A stretch of 64,000 nt of DNA, taken from positions 5,180,413 through 5,244,412 of the forward strand of contig CM037864.1 of assembly GCA_021292105.1 (NCBI GenBank), given 5' to 3'. The position numbers were made by a program, and so were the translations under genes. Within the stretch, counting starts at the first letter, position 1. The number at the start of each line of letters is the position of its first letter. Source of the DNA: Anadara kagoshimensis. Taxonomy: Eukaryota > Mollusca > Bivalvia > Arcoida > Arcidae. Positions 47,731 to 60,625 of the stretch are shown here, piece after piece. The notes under the pieces are model-generated. The model did not search any database and was not told the DNA's origin. It saw only the letters and a list, made by a program, of their open reading frames with translations.

Positions 47731-50700
47731 TTAATCTTCATCTTTTCCTGCCTGTCGGCACAAACATATGGCAAAAACAATTCCAAAGAACTGTAAAAGA
47801 AAAAAGAAAATAATTTTCATACAAGCATTTAAGTTGACTGGAATAAAACTTGAATTCATTGGCATATAAATGTCATTACCTTGCAAGGTTAAAAAACTCA
47901 TTTGCATCAAGTTTAATCAATGATGTGAACTGGAGATATGTGAAATTAAATCACTTACTCGAAGACATACATAAAACTAAATAGGACTATGAGGAATAAA
48001 ACCCAAAATTTGTGAATACCAAGTCTGGAGCCCTGATCATACAGCCATGTACTACATGTATATCAGCATTGAGATACAAGAAACATGTCTCAAGTCAGAT
48101 TTGCAGTGGTTTTACAAGCATCACAGTATTGTTGATAAGTTTGATGTCTCTGTGTCCAGGATTGCCCTGGATATATTTGATGTCCCATAGTCCTATGTTC
48201 CTTTCACTCAATTTTGATTACACACGTGGCGGGTGTAGCTGGCTAAACACGGAGTGCTTATCCTTCCGGAACACCAGACCTCATTTCCCTGGTAGAAGTT
48301 CATGTGTCTAACCTAACTTGTCATTTTCAATTTTTTTTACTTTGCTTCTAGATTGTGATTCGGACATGGATTAGTATGCTTGTTTTTGATTGTAAAGGGA
48401 CTTTGGTTGCAAAGTGGTTTAAAGTGTTGGGTTACAGATCACATCACTTATCACTACAAAGGTACAAGTCTCTTTGGGAAGATCTTAGTTTGATAAAGTT
48501 TGTCAATTTGCTTTGCTGTTGGTTTGTGTAATGCTTGTGTTAACAAGTAATTCATTATTCTAGAAATTTGTAATGTAAGTGTTTTCTATATAGTTTCATA
48601 CATAATAGAGTAGGGGCACCACATTACGCAGGTGAAGCCCATTAAAATATGATCACATTTGGCTTCTTGTATTTTGTGTTGCCATGGTAATGCTCTTACC
48701 TCTAAAAGACCGATACTAAACCAACAGCAATAATAATCATAGTGTATTGCTGAGCCATTTGTAAAACACTGTCTTTACAACCCTGTAATGAATACCAAAA
48801 TTACATAAGCAAATTATCTATTAAACTATTCTTGTTATAAGTATTTTGATTGGTTGAGGTGTTTAAAGCATTTTGATTGGTTGAAGGTGTTTCAAGCATT
48901 TTGATTGGTTGAAAGTGTTTCAGGCATTTTATTGTGCATTGAAGTTGTATAGGTATAAATGTGTCAAAATTAATTTTAAATAAAACTGTAAGAAATGAAA
49001 TGCATGAAATACATGTACGCAAAATTTCAAATTCTTCCATAAATGCTTCAATGCTTTGTTCAACATTTTGACATTTGTGCTCAAGTTTACTAGCAGTGAT
49101 TAACATTTGTGCAAACAGACTGGTCCATAATGACAAAGATAAAATTAACACTTGTCAAAAAAAAAGAAAAAAAGAACTAAAATACAGCACCCTTTTCACT
49201 CATTAAACAAGTTATGTAAAATTTAAAAAAAAAATCATTTTTTACAGAGATATTCAAAGTTTGATTCTGTCATTTTATGACTTTTTGAGTCGACACAAAT
49301 TAGGGTAAACCCTAAAGTACAATGTAGCATTATTTACCTTAGTGTAAGAGTAGACTGGATCTTGCTTCATACACAATGTGCTGTTCTTCGCCACAGCTGA
49401 TGCAGGGTTCTCTATAGCTGCGTCTCTGTTATTTAACTTACAGCAACTCAGAGGGATGGCCTGGAAAATTAAAATACATAACATGATGAAAATATCTAAC
49501 TATAGAGCTGTCATTGATGAGAATTTGAATATGATATCTATATACAGTGCTTACAGCAGTAGCGGATCATTAGTGCAATATTCACTGCTCTCCGAAGAAA
49601 AACATTGCTGCCGATTGTATTTTTTTGGTACTATCAATTGACATTTCTCCACTCTTTCAATTTTATTTATCACTAGATTATAAAAATCGTCCGACTATAA
49701 GTATGGGCAATCCACGCGTATTGTATCCCATGTATTTACGTCAGTAACGAATCAATTTATGGCTTCTTTAAAATGCCCATTGATCTGGTCTTATCATATG
49801 ATAAATAAGATAGTGGCATGGCATGACAATGCCCCCATCTTTCTCATGGGGCACTGGCCATGGATAGAAGCTAGGCACTGGTTCTCCAATAGCCTCTGCA
49901 TAACTGAACCCACCAGAATTTATTATTTTTCTGAAAGCACCAGACATGCCATATTTTTCTTAGCCTTTCGAGAGGTTCCCCTGTAGACAGCAGCTGATCC
50001 GTTATTGCCGTAATTGCACCCTGCATAAATTGGTTTATTTTTTATTGTCATGAACTTGAAAGGGCAATAAAGGTTTATGTTGTGAAAGCAGACATGTTAA
50101 CGAGTGTAAAGAGCTATTGTAATCATTTCAAATTACCTTTGAAAGTATCGAACACATTGGTCAAATCGAAAGTTAGGTTTCGGAAATCACATCCATGTCG
50201 CTGAGACGCTTGTGACATTCGCATTAAAAAGCCGAGAATTTAGAAAATAGGACGTTTATCAACACAAATGAAACGTAGAATTAAGTAAAAAATACCAGCT
50301 TTACAGAAATATATCCGAGTTTTATTGGTCTCTCGTAATGATATGGATATTGGTCTCTCGTAATGATATGGAAAAAATTAACTTAATTTTACAAAATGAT
50401 CCGCTACTGACTGAGATCCGCTACTGCCGTAAGCACTGTATCGAAAAAGAAATTAAAATTGATTATTTTTTTTTTTTAAATCTTTTACAGACAGATTATT
50501 TTCCACCAATATTTGGCATGCCTGGTGCCGTCTTATATGTTTCTAATAGTCAGATGTCTTGTATATCAGTTGGTTTTGGGATACATTAAAATGATGGGTT
50601 GTAATTACAATATATTAACAACCAATTTAATTTATTTGTCATATTAGCCATGAACTGGCAGCTATTGATACTCAAAAAATTAAGTGATATATCGTATCAA

Positions 50701-53700
50701 AGGATTTTATCAATGATATATCGATCTATCACAGACAGCTCTATCCAACTACAAGATTGCAATTTCCTTACTTTGTCTGGAATTTCCTTATCTTGATCTG
50801 TAACCAGCAACTGATTATTTTTCTCAATTTTTTTAAGAGTTATATCAACAGGATGTTTATCATAAAATCACTTAAATATGAATAATGAGATCAATGAAGT
50901 CACATTTAATTACTATTTGTGATGTCACATCATACACCACATGTAGTTTGCAAGGCTAGACAATAACATTTGTCCGATTGTCCAGTACCAGACCGTTTTG
51001 ACGGCGAACAAGTGAAAGTGTAGATGTGCTTGTCCGACGGGACATGTGGTTGTTGGAAAATTGCACTTTCGTTTTCATAATTCATCACAATTCACTCTAT
51101 AAAATAAGATTCTGCTTGCAACCTGTAACATTAACGAAATTGATAAAAACAGATGTCTTCCGAACATCAACATCTTATTCATAAGAGCATTTGAATCACC
51201 TTAGGTTTTCAACATCTTTATGCATGTATAAACGCTTTATAGAAACCGGTTTACGGTAGAACCACATGGTTCAGTTGCAGGCATAGTGGATTTAACTCAA
51301 TTTGGGTTTACTGTGCTGTAACAAAACCCAAAAAACAAAACACTAAAACTGGGACAGATAAAAAATTATTAAGGATTTTGACGACAAAAAAAAAATCGGG
51401 ATTTATCAAATATGAGTGGTTGGGACCATGTACTGCAACCTCTGCAGGAAATACACAAAAATTGCTTTGTGGTTTTTTTGGGAGGAGGGGGGGGGGGTTT
51501 CAATCGGACAAATTAATTTTAGTTTCGGACTAGAGAAATTTATTGGACAAATGGACAAGCATGATATAAAGTTATTGTCGAGCCCGGTTTGTAGTATTCA
51601 ATCAAGAACTTTATTATTATAATTTTTGCATTCATGCAATGTTAAATATGGCCCATTAAGACCTTAACAATGGGGTCAATTGGCAAAATAGGGAGTAATG
51701 ACCCAATGGTACTTTCTAGAATGAACATTGTAGTTTGTCTTCTACCAGGGACATGCCTAAAACAGATATCTCAGCCCCTAGTAGGACTTGTAAACTTTGA
51801 AGTCGGACCGTAACATTTAACAAGTTCTCATTAGGACCTATATATCTTTACGGAAATTTGTGATTCAGGACGGTAGGTATAGCATCCTGATTTCTGATAC
51901 TCTCTCTCGCTCTCTCTCTTTTACCTTGTTCCCTGCCAGTGTAATATTTCCATAATCATTAGGTCCTTTGACTCCACAGCACTCCAACTGAAATATTTAT
52001 AATTAATGTATGAGTGCATATAATGTTGGCTATAAAACAAATGTTTTAAATGAACATACCTTCTTTATTTAGATTGATTGATTGATTGAATTGGGTTTCA
52101 CGTCCCAGTCAGGTCTAGTTCACTTATACTGAGACATCACCAGCTATATGTGAAGTGCCAGCAATTTTGACATTTGCAGTATGCTAAAGGCAATGTGCAG
52201 GGAGGGTTCTTTAACATGTCATGTCTGCCATGACACAGGCATTAATTTTTAAAGTCTCTTGGAACTATGCCAAAGATGACCTTTGGCCCTCTATTTAAAT
52301 ATGCAGTAAATCTACTGTCTTCCAAAGCATTTCGATACAATAGAAATTCATTAAGTCGGACATCAATTTCTGGAATATCTCAGATACTGGTAATGGGAAC
52401 TGATTCAGTCCTAACAATAGATAACATCTGTGAACTGTAAATTCCATTTACCTTTTTTATGAAACTAGAAGCGATACCAAGTTGTTCTTATAGATATGTT
52501 GATTAAAATTTCAGCAATTTATATTAGGCCATAATAAATTAATACCTAGATTTTTATGGGGGGGGGAGGCAATTTTATTTTTTTATTTTATGTTTGTTTT
52601 GTGCGACCAACACTAACCATGATTCTTGAATTCAATGCGTTGACAACGGTCATCTGATGATCGAGTTTACCACCTACAAAGTTGTTATATAATTCCATTA
52701 ATGTCATGGTGTCTGGAACTTGGCAGCCATACCAGTTTTTGATTGTTTTTATGCTCGATTTTACAGTGGCTATAATACATACCATGCTACAACCAATATG
52801 CGAAACACGCTACTTTCGTTTTTGAAAATCAGTCTGCAACTTGATCGGACACCAGTCAACTTTTACGTATAATCCTATGGCTCATGGAGCACAAAACACT
52901 CTACTTTCGTTGTTACACACACACAACTCGGTTGGAAACCAGCCAGCTTTTTCTTATTACCCTATGGCTCATGGAGAGAGCAGATTTGTTATAAAAGCCG
53001 CAATGGAAATCGGACACGAGTTCAAAATCCGAAAAGAAAATAAATCGGGGCAGGTGTTAAAATAGGGGGCAGGCGGGGATGAAAATCTAGGTATTAATTT
53101 ATTATGGCCTTATTATGGCAAATGATTTTCCCCTTTTCTGATTAGCTTAGAAGGCATTTGAAGAGCCAAATAAATCGATATGTTCACCGCGCAATAATGC
53201 ATGCGACATTAATATGAGGTAACAATGGGCACTGTCCAACACGCAAAACCCACACGGCGTTATGTGATGTAAAATTGAAAAAAGCAAAGAACACTTTTTT
53301 ACGTTTTGTAATTTAAAACAGAATAATGTGGTGATAAAAATCATTGGTCATATAATAAAACCATTGTTGACTTTTCGATTTACACACCTCAAACACATTA
53401 TATTTACTAAGGCTTTAGGCCGAGGTGAATATTATGTTTTGAGGTTGATAAATCCTTATGTCTACCTCATCAAAAGTCAATAATTGTATATTATTTTTGA
53501 ATCAAACTCTGACAGATCCTAGAGTAAGAAGGTTTGTGAGTTTACTTGTTAAAGGAAGGTTGTGGTTTATCTTTGGACAATGCATACCTGAATCTGTACA
53601 AAATCCCACTTGGAGGCCATTATTGTACTGTTTGGGTATGTATTCAGTGACTTCATCAGCAACTCATCAACCTTCTTATCAACCTGTAATAGTAAACATG

Positions 53701-56231
53701 TTACATAGCACATTTGTAACTAAAAATTAACAACAGAAGACAAACTAATAAGAAAACAAGGTTTCACTACAACAGAGTGTCAGTTCAAGTGTCTGCCAAA
53801 TGAACCCAAACTGGTAAATTCCCAACCATGTGCAGGAATAAAATACGAATAACCAAAGCCACATCTACTCCACCCATAAATGATTCCTGTGACATTTCGT
53901 AAAGATCTGTTATATAGATTTTGAGAAAACTGGTGTACAAAATGTCGGCAAAAGAGATGGAGTTTACATCCACTTCATTTTGAGATATAATAATTCATCT
54001 TTGTCCTGTATACTAACTGCTGCTGTTTGTAATTTCTCCAGCAGTGACCTTTGATGACATGTGAACAATTAAAAAGAAGATACCGTACCTCTACTCTATA
54101 CACCACCATGACGGCTGCTGCTGCCATTTCTCCAGCGATGATCAAAATCAGGAAAAATATGTACTGTAAAATACATTATGTACCAGTCAAATATTAAATT
54201 TGAAAATATTTCTAAAATTTGTGAAAAAATAGCCTCTTTTACCATTTTGTCTAATTTTGCTAAAATATGTTATACTTTAAAAGTTTTTTTTCATAAATTA
54301 GTAACAAATGGCGATTTTGACTTCAAGAATTTGAAACATAGACTTTCAGTATACAAACTGATTGCTTCAAAATATTAGGAGTCAAAAAGAAAAAACTTTC
54401 AATCGCTTCCTCCTGAAAATAAGGCGTCAATTTCTATTTTCAAGTGCCATAAACATAATTAACTTAACCTATGTAATCTCAAAAACAAAATCAGCAGTTC
54501 AGAAGCAGTTTGATTTACACAGATTTGACAAAGTTTGCAGTTTGCTTCGTTTTTTTTTGGATACACTGGTTTTCTCTTCCATTTCTGAACACAGTTCCTT
54601 GATATGAGTAAAATATCATGACTGGGGCATAAAACACCATCAAATCAATTTAACATGTAACACAAACAAAACCATTAGCCAAAAGTACCGTACTAGAATC
54701 AGTGCAAGTAACAGGGCTCTCTCACTGGGCCGTTTTTGATCGATATTCTGCCCTATTCATGGTTCAAAATATTATGAAGTTTTTTTTTCACATATTCAAT
54801 TTGCAAATTTTCTAAATTTTGAAATTTTCAGCTTTAAAAACAGTATTTCCTTTTCTTTTTAATAATTTTGGTATGCTTTTTCCACAAATGCAAAGGGCCC
54901 CAAGCCACATTCACAAAAGAATGAGAGAGCCCTGATGTTTTTACACATTCTACTTTAACTTACAAATCCGAGTAAGCATTTGCTTGATCGAATTGCTCCA
55001 CAGCAGCCACAGAATCCAACCAGAAAAACGAATCCACCAAACGCTATCAATATATACGCTGCATACTTGAAATACGGATCTTCTGTATCCAATTGTAGGA
55101 CATCAAAGTAACTATTTATGTTCTTATCCACTAAGAACCACACTCCAACACCCAATATAGCGGCTCCTGTCAGCTGAAAATAAAATACACAAATGTATGA
55201 AAAATATATGTCATGACATTGATTTTCTATGATCAAATTTAATTTGTTTCACATAAAGTGTAATACTATTATTTTAAATAACCTAGTTGAAAATATATAC
55301 AGAGTGTGTATGTACAACCCTTCGCATCAGGTCTTGTCCTATTTTAGTAGCCACATCACTTCTTGTCGAACCACTGCTGTAGCTCAGTTGGTAGAGTGCT
55401 CGCTCCGTAAGTGGGAGGTAGTGGGTTTGAATCCTGAGCAGGTCTGACCCAAGACTTGAAAGTGGGTAGTGACTGTTTTTTTGCCAAGCACTTGGCATTA
55501 CGAAATGATTGTCACAGTTCTTTCTGATGGGAACTTAAAATAAAGGAGGTCCCATGTCACCACAGACTTGGCACCCTAAAGAACCCTGCTGTATAATGCC
55601 ATCAGTGCAAGGCACAGGCAAAATTTCTGCACCTTCGCCTATAGCTGGCAACGTCTCGATATAAATGACATATTCTTGACTGGGACATTAAACACCATTA
55701 CTGACCACTGCGGTAGCTCAGTTGGTAGAGTGCTCACTCCGTAAGTGGAAGGTCGTGGGTTCGATCCCCGGCCAGGTCTGACCCAAGACTTGAAAGTGGG
55801 CAGTGACTGTTCTTTCGCCAAGCACTCGGCATTATGAAAGTCATGGTTCTTTCCGATGGGAACTTAAACTAAATGAGGTCCCGTGTCATAGTGCTTGGCA
55901 CACTAAAGAACCCTGCTGTATAATGCCATCAGCACAACGCACAGGCAAAATTTCTGCACTTTCGCCTATAGCTGGCGACGTCTCGATATAAGTGAAATAT
56001 TCTTGACTGGGACGTTAAACACCATTACTCAACTCAACTCAAACACCATTACTCAACTCAACTACTTGTTGAACATAAAATATTATGTATCATATATAAA
56101 AAAATGCTATAAAGAAACAAGTGTGCAATAATTTTCATTGAAAGACAACTTTTTGTTGTGAAGTGACTTACCCAAAATATCAAGTTAAAGACGATCAACA
56201 AAACTCGTGCAAGTCCGTCACAGCAACCCAT
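47731..56231 (-). CDS. Tetraspanin (eight coding exons, 256 residues, one apparent 1-base gap)
   Basis: Minus-strand exons: 56231-56172, 55173-54964, 54163-54089, 53683-53588, 51987-51925, 49460-49338, 48782-48700 and 47790-47731; all introns GT-AG and phase 0. The product starts MGCCDGLARVLLIVFNLIFW (TM1), then TM2 ending FLVGFCGCCGAI (the Cys palmitoylation region), TM3 (YIFFLILIIAGEMAAAAVMV), a large loop with the CCG motif (LECCGVKG), PLSCC, and two more Cys (TLC, GC), giving six loop cysteines; then TM4 and the short tail CLCRQAGKDED. Tetraspanins organise integrins and other partners into membrane microdomains. Three N-glycosylation sequons (NST, NIT, NST) lie in the loop. Exon seven reads GTCTTTTAGAG, a stop inside TM4; one more T would restore VFLE and phase to the last exon, so a missing base in a T run (48704-48707) is likely. 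Confidence 0.9.
48092..48390 (+). pseudogene. Retroelement ORF end and 3' tail
   Basis: The plus strand reads WFYKHHSIVDKFDVSVSRIA followed by LDIFD, homologous to the KFYGHHHSTVDIYD end at 23033-23075. The 3' tail (GGCGGGTGTAGC, CTTATCCTTCCGGAACACC, CATTTCCCTGGTAGAAGTTC, AGATTGTGATTCGGACATGG) matches other tail fragments. It lies in the last intron of the tetraspanin gene. Confidence 0.55.
48838..48935. repeat. Short tandem repeat, unit about 28-30 bp
   Basis: Three and a half copies of GCATTTTGATTGGTTGAAGG followed by TGTTTCAA, within the tetraspanin intron next to its TM4 exon. Confidence 0.85.
51898..51920. repeat. (TC)n microsatellite next to the CCG exon
   Basis: CTCTCTCTCGCTCTCTCTCT ends a few bases from the donor at 51924 of the tetraspanin CCG-motif exon. 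Confidence 0.85.
52070..52275 (-). repeat. SINE 3' half
   Basis: TTGGGTTTCACGTCCCAGTC, then CACTTATACTGAGACATCAC and CAGCTATATGTGAAGTGC are the reverse of the main SINE tail; an ATTG microsatellite sits at its 3' end. The tRNA head is missing. Confidence 0.7.
55375..56062 (+). repeat. Two SINEs in direct tandem (334-bp spacing)
   Basis: Two nearly full copies begin CTGC(T/G)GTAGCTCAGTTGG (A box) with B boxes GGTTTGAATCC (about 55427) and GGTTCGATCC (about 55758). Both continue GACCCAAGACTTGAAAGTGG and ACTGTTCTTT-type blocks, and end TATTCTTGACTGGGAC, TTAAACACCATTACT. The second copy is better preserved. These are the best references for the main SINE family here and lie in tetraspanin intron 1. 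Confidence 0.9.
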
Positions 56232-56305
56232 TGTAGATTTCTTCTGTCTTTAGTCTAATATCTGTAACATACAGAAAATATAATAATGATACATATATAT
56301 ATGTA

Positions 56306-56485
56306 CAGTCCAACCTGCCTTAAAGACCACCTCTATATATAGGCCACCTGCTTATAAAGGCCAGTAGAATTGTGTCCCAATTGTTCTTGATTCATATTTT
56401 TGAACCTGTATATAAAGGCCACCTGCCCATATAAATGCCACTTTTACTGGTTCCCTTGGGTGGTCTTTATAGACAGGTTTGACTG
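56306..56485. mobile_element. TA-flanked MITE, family A, 180 bp
   Basis: CAGTCCAACCTGCCTTAAAG at the left and ACAGGTTTGACTG at the right are inverted; TA on both sides (56304-56305, 56486-56487). Closely related to 26130-26280. Confidence 0.75.
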
Positions 56486-56864
56486 TAGTGTATAAAAGCT
56501 GGCTCCAGTTTCATAATCATTCCTAAACTTGTATTTTCTTTCCTTAACTTAAATTTTATGGTACTATAACACACAGTGATTTTGTTACATTTTTTAAAAA
56601 ACTACCTTCTGCCTATGAAATTGGGAAAATGTTATGTTATGAATTATTGTCAATTTGATATAACCTGATGTTCGCTTCAGAATTTCAGTGGTCAAACTGG
56701 GAAATGTTAGTCATTTTCCCTAGGGGAGACTAGATGTACCTTATATCAGGAGTAATTTAAGGCAAACAAAATCACTGAACACATATGGAATACAATGTTA
56801 TACGAGTGAAATGATCTTCAAAATAACACCTTAAATGTATAAATATTTATAACTAATAAAATTA

Positions 56865-57099
56865 CAGTCAAACCTGTCTATAAAGGCCACCAAAGGGAAC
56901 CATTAAAAGTTACCTTTATGGGCAGGTGGCCTTTATATACAGGTTCAAATAATATGAATAAAGAACAATTAGAATACAAGTCTACTGGCATATAAAGTCC
57001 TTATATAGAGGTGGTTTTTAAGACAGGTGGTCCTTATATAGAGGTGGTTTTTAAGGCAGGTGGTCCTTATATAGAGGTGGTTTTAAGGCAGGTGGGCTG
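56865..57099. mobile_element. TA-flanked MITE, family A, 235 bp, with internal triplication
   Basis: Opposite orientation to the copy 400 bp away: CAGTCAAACCTGTCTATAAA at the left and AAGGCAGGTGGGCTG at the right, TA flanks at 56863-56864 and 57100-57101. About 33 bp (AGGTGGTCCTTATATAGAGG) is repeated about three times at the right end. Confidence 0.75.
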
Positions 57100-57251
57100 T
57101 ACTCAGATTTCAAATTTTTCACCATACAGTTCAGGAACATCTTCATTAAGGAATGATATTAAAACTAGATCCAGCACTTACATGTAAGCTAAATCTATTT
57201 GTAATATAAAGTATTATCTACATACTGAATTTTAAACTTTTAATCCTTAAC

Positions 57252-57395
57252 ACCTATTGTTACCATAGTTACAGAAACACATAATTATAGTATGACAACA
57301 ATGGTGACACCCAAAACCATAATACCTATTGTTACCATAGTAACAGATACACATAATTATAGTATGGCAACAATGGTGACACCCAAAACCGTGAC
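57252..57395. repeat. 72-bp direct duplication
   Basis: ACCTATTGTTACCATAG at 57252 and again at 57324, each followed by CACATAATTATAGTATG and CAACAATGGTGACACCCAAA. Confidence 0.9.
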
Positions 57396-58494
57396 TTCTG
57401 AATTCTGATACTTTTATCTAAAAGCTGTTTCAGAACTTGCATATAAAAATGTGACATGTATAATTTCTCACAATATATGTTTATTATTAAATCATATAGT
57501 TTAAACATTTTCATTGGCTAAAATTACATCACATGGTTCGTGATAAATATCATATTGCATAGAAGCCTGTGCAAAAAAGGGTCCTCAGTCAATATAGATT
57601 ATCTGCAGTCGATAAAGCTCATACTGACCTCATCACTATGCTATACATGTATAATACACACAGATGCACAGTGAGTGGTTTAAGGTACCACGTAGGTGGA
57701 AGTACATTAGGAACACCTCTTAGTTGTAAATACTGTTGGTATTAGAAAAACAAAATGGTTCTTTCAAATGCAATGGACCCGCAATACTGGCATGGCCCTT
57801 TTGTACTTCCAAACCTTCTATGTGAATTTTTTTAAACAGATATTTTTCCAACTGGCATGATTTCATCATTTTCCGACATTTTCAGTCAAAATTTAAGTCT
57901 TAATGAACTTTATCCAAGAGTTTCAATTTTCCTTACACACTGTAAGTACTCTATCTGCTGCTCTACATTATTACTAAGTCTCATGGTAAGGATCCTCTCT
58001 TTTATAAGAATGTAATTTTAGGAACTTGTTTGCTGGGTGATCTAAAGTGCATGCTTACTGCCAAAGTCTTGAATTACAGAGCTCTAGATAAGAGGCGTAT
58101 CTGTGTAAATACCTTTCAATTTTTTGAAAATACTCTTTAAATTGTAAATGTAAGGGTAACAAAACCCTGTGAAAATCCTCATTACCCTTTACAATTCTTA
58201 TAACAGTAGAGCCTGCTATGGGGGTTGAACTCCTGACCCAAGTACCTATGAAATGCCATTGTCACAATGAAGATGATGTTACTGTATTATTGTTAGAAGT
58301 TATACTTATTTGAATAAATGCCAAAATGGCTTTAAAAATTGAAAATATTTTTTTCATTTTTATGAATCAGTGTCGATATTCTTTAGATTTTACAAGATAC
58401 CCTTTAGAAAAAAAGTAGGGGGTAATAACCCTTCATGTCAAATTCTTACCTGGAGCTCTGTAATCAGAATCCCAATTGTGACAGTATCTAGTGT

Positions 58495-58860
58495 GAGAAA
58501 GTTTGTCAGTTTGCTTGAGAAAGGCCAATGACTTTTTGTGTTCACTCTAGTTTTCTCCACCATTCCCTAACTGACCATCTTTATTTAAGTGAAAAAATCT
58601 ACACTGGAGCGTGAAACTCCAAGTGTAAGAAAGTTGAGAAAATGCTTGATTTTCTGCATAGACTCCTGTTTTCTCCTTTATCTCTGACCTGACCACCTTT
58701 ATATAAGTAAAAAAAATCTAGACTGGAGCATAAAACTCCAAATGTAAAAAGTTGAGAAAGGTGCTTGATTTTCTGCATAGACTCCAGTTTTCTCTTTCAT
58801 CTCTGACCTGACCACCTTGATGTAAGTGAAAAAATCTTGACTGGGGTGTAAAATTACATT
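58495..58860 (+). repeat. SINE-tail tandem array, about 3 copies of roughly 120 bp
   Basis: Repeats of AAGTTGAGAAA.TGCTTGAT, TTTTCTGCATAGACTCC, TCTCTGACCTGACCACCTT and AAAAAATCTAGACTGGAGC. The last part is the SINE tail (normally ATTCTTGACTGGGACGTTAA). A further relative is at 60070-60260. Confidence 0.7.
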
Positions 58861-60069
58861 GCTTCTTATAAGCTTTATTTCCACTCCCACGTGTAACCAT
58901 ATTATTTAGTATCAGATTTGCGTCTCATGTGCAAGCATAAACCTAATGTAAAGAATACAAGGCAGTTTCATTAACAAATCATACCATAATAAATTATTCA
59001 TATAAAGGTTGTATTTCTAGACCTATAAAGCACACATCTTCAAACTATTGTAATTGGGATTTTCTTAGATTTTTTGGTTTCCATGGTAACAACAATACAT
59101 AAGTATAAATCAGTCAATATAAATGACAGAAAGTTGCAGAAATAATCTGAAAGAATCTATAGAATATCAAAAACCACACACACCTGGATTGTGTTACAAT
59201 GCTTTCATCTTCAAAATTAGAAAACTGGCAGAAAATATAATACAAATAACAGGCTTTGATATCAAAATAGATACAGCTACTGATATCTACACTGCAGAAT
59301 GGTAGATTGGTTGAATTTTGAAATTGAATGGTCATGGGTTGGAGCAGTGGTCAGGATGCATGGTAACGTGTTGCATTCTTGACCTAGATATTCAATTTTT
59401 ACTGACACATTCAAGACTATCACACACTCAACAAAATATCAATAGAGTTTGTCAGCATACCACGTGATCAATACCCTTTAACATTTGTGCCAAACATTTT
59501 GGAAAATGTTTACATCCAAATTTCCCAGAGTAACGTCATTTTATAGGAAAATAAGAACTGATGTGGTTCCAACTCCAAAGGAAATAATTGTTTCACAGAA
59601 ATGTTATAGGGTATAATGTGGTATACGGGTGAACAAAATTCCCTTCCTACACTTAAATGTGGCCCGAGATCAAACCAGAAACTTACTCAGCATTCAGCTT
59701 TTCAATAATGTTGGTGCAATCTAGTAGCCATTACACTATCTCTCTCTTGAACCTTCTATTACAAATCAATAAATCAGCTCAATTTTCTTTACATAACAAA
59801 CTAATCAGGCCATTCAATTAAAGCTCATTTAATCAAAACTTTTCACACTAGCATGATATAATAATCATCAGCAATAGTGAGAACTCAGGATGTACATGCA
59901 TCAAGCGATATCTGGGTTAATGCCTTATCTGTCATTATCTGGGTTATTGTATGGTTCTTTATAAATCCATTTCAGGACTCTGGACAAACCTACAATGGGT
60001 CGTTGTTGGAGTAAAATTCTGGCTTCAAAATCACAATACTTCTCACTGCCTAGGTTCTTATCCATTTAG

Positions 60070-60260
60070 AAAATCTTAGTGCAAGAAAATTTGTCAATTT
60101 GCTTTAAAGTAAGCTGGGGGGGGAGGAGGAGGGGCGGGTTCTGGACACTCAGATTTATCTGCCATATCAGAACTGACTGTCTTGATATAAGTGAAAGAAC
60201 CATCTCTGGGTACTCGGATTTATCTGCCATCTCTGACTTCCTTGATATAAGAGCAAGGAT
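60070..60260 (+). repeat. Degenerate SINE-tail tandem
   Basis: Two copies of ACTCGGATTTATCTGCCAT-like sequence followed by CTTGATATAAG, preceded by TTTGTCAATTTGCTTTAAAG and a G-rich run at 60114-60135. Related to 58495-58860. Confidence 0.55.
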
Positions 60261-60339
60261 CTTGACAATTGTTCTAACCAGTATCAATTTCTTGAGCTAT
60301 AATTGGTTAATTAATTATTAATAATTAAATAATTTACAG

Positions 60340-60625
60340 ATGAAGAACCAGAAAATTTTACCTTTGCAAAGCACTTAGGCTTATGTGCAGGGACGGTTTC
60401 TTTGGTGTCCCATACCAACCATTACATTGGGCATCAGTTATTAAGATCTCTTAATAACTGTGTCACACACAGTGACTTTTGTTTCAAAATCCGAGTGCTT
60501 GGCAAAACAACAAAAACTACTTATACATTTTCAAGTTTTGGTCAGACTCGTCAAGAGTTTGACCCTAAACCTCCCTCGTAGGGAACAAGCACTTTACCAA
60601 TTGAGCTATATAGTGGTTTAGTTAC
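60340..60625 (-). repeat. tRNA-derived SINE
   Basis: Reverse copy: CCGAGTGCTTGGCAAAACAA, TTTCAAGTTTTGGTCAGAC, decayed B box (GAGTTTGACCC), then ACCAATTGAGCTATATAGTG at the tRNA 5' end. Confidence 0.7.

Noticed and set aside
55375-55445. Possible functional tRNA gene (A and B boxes present)
   Set aside because: Box-containing head is fused to the SINE body and repeated in tandem; no intact acceptor stem seen.
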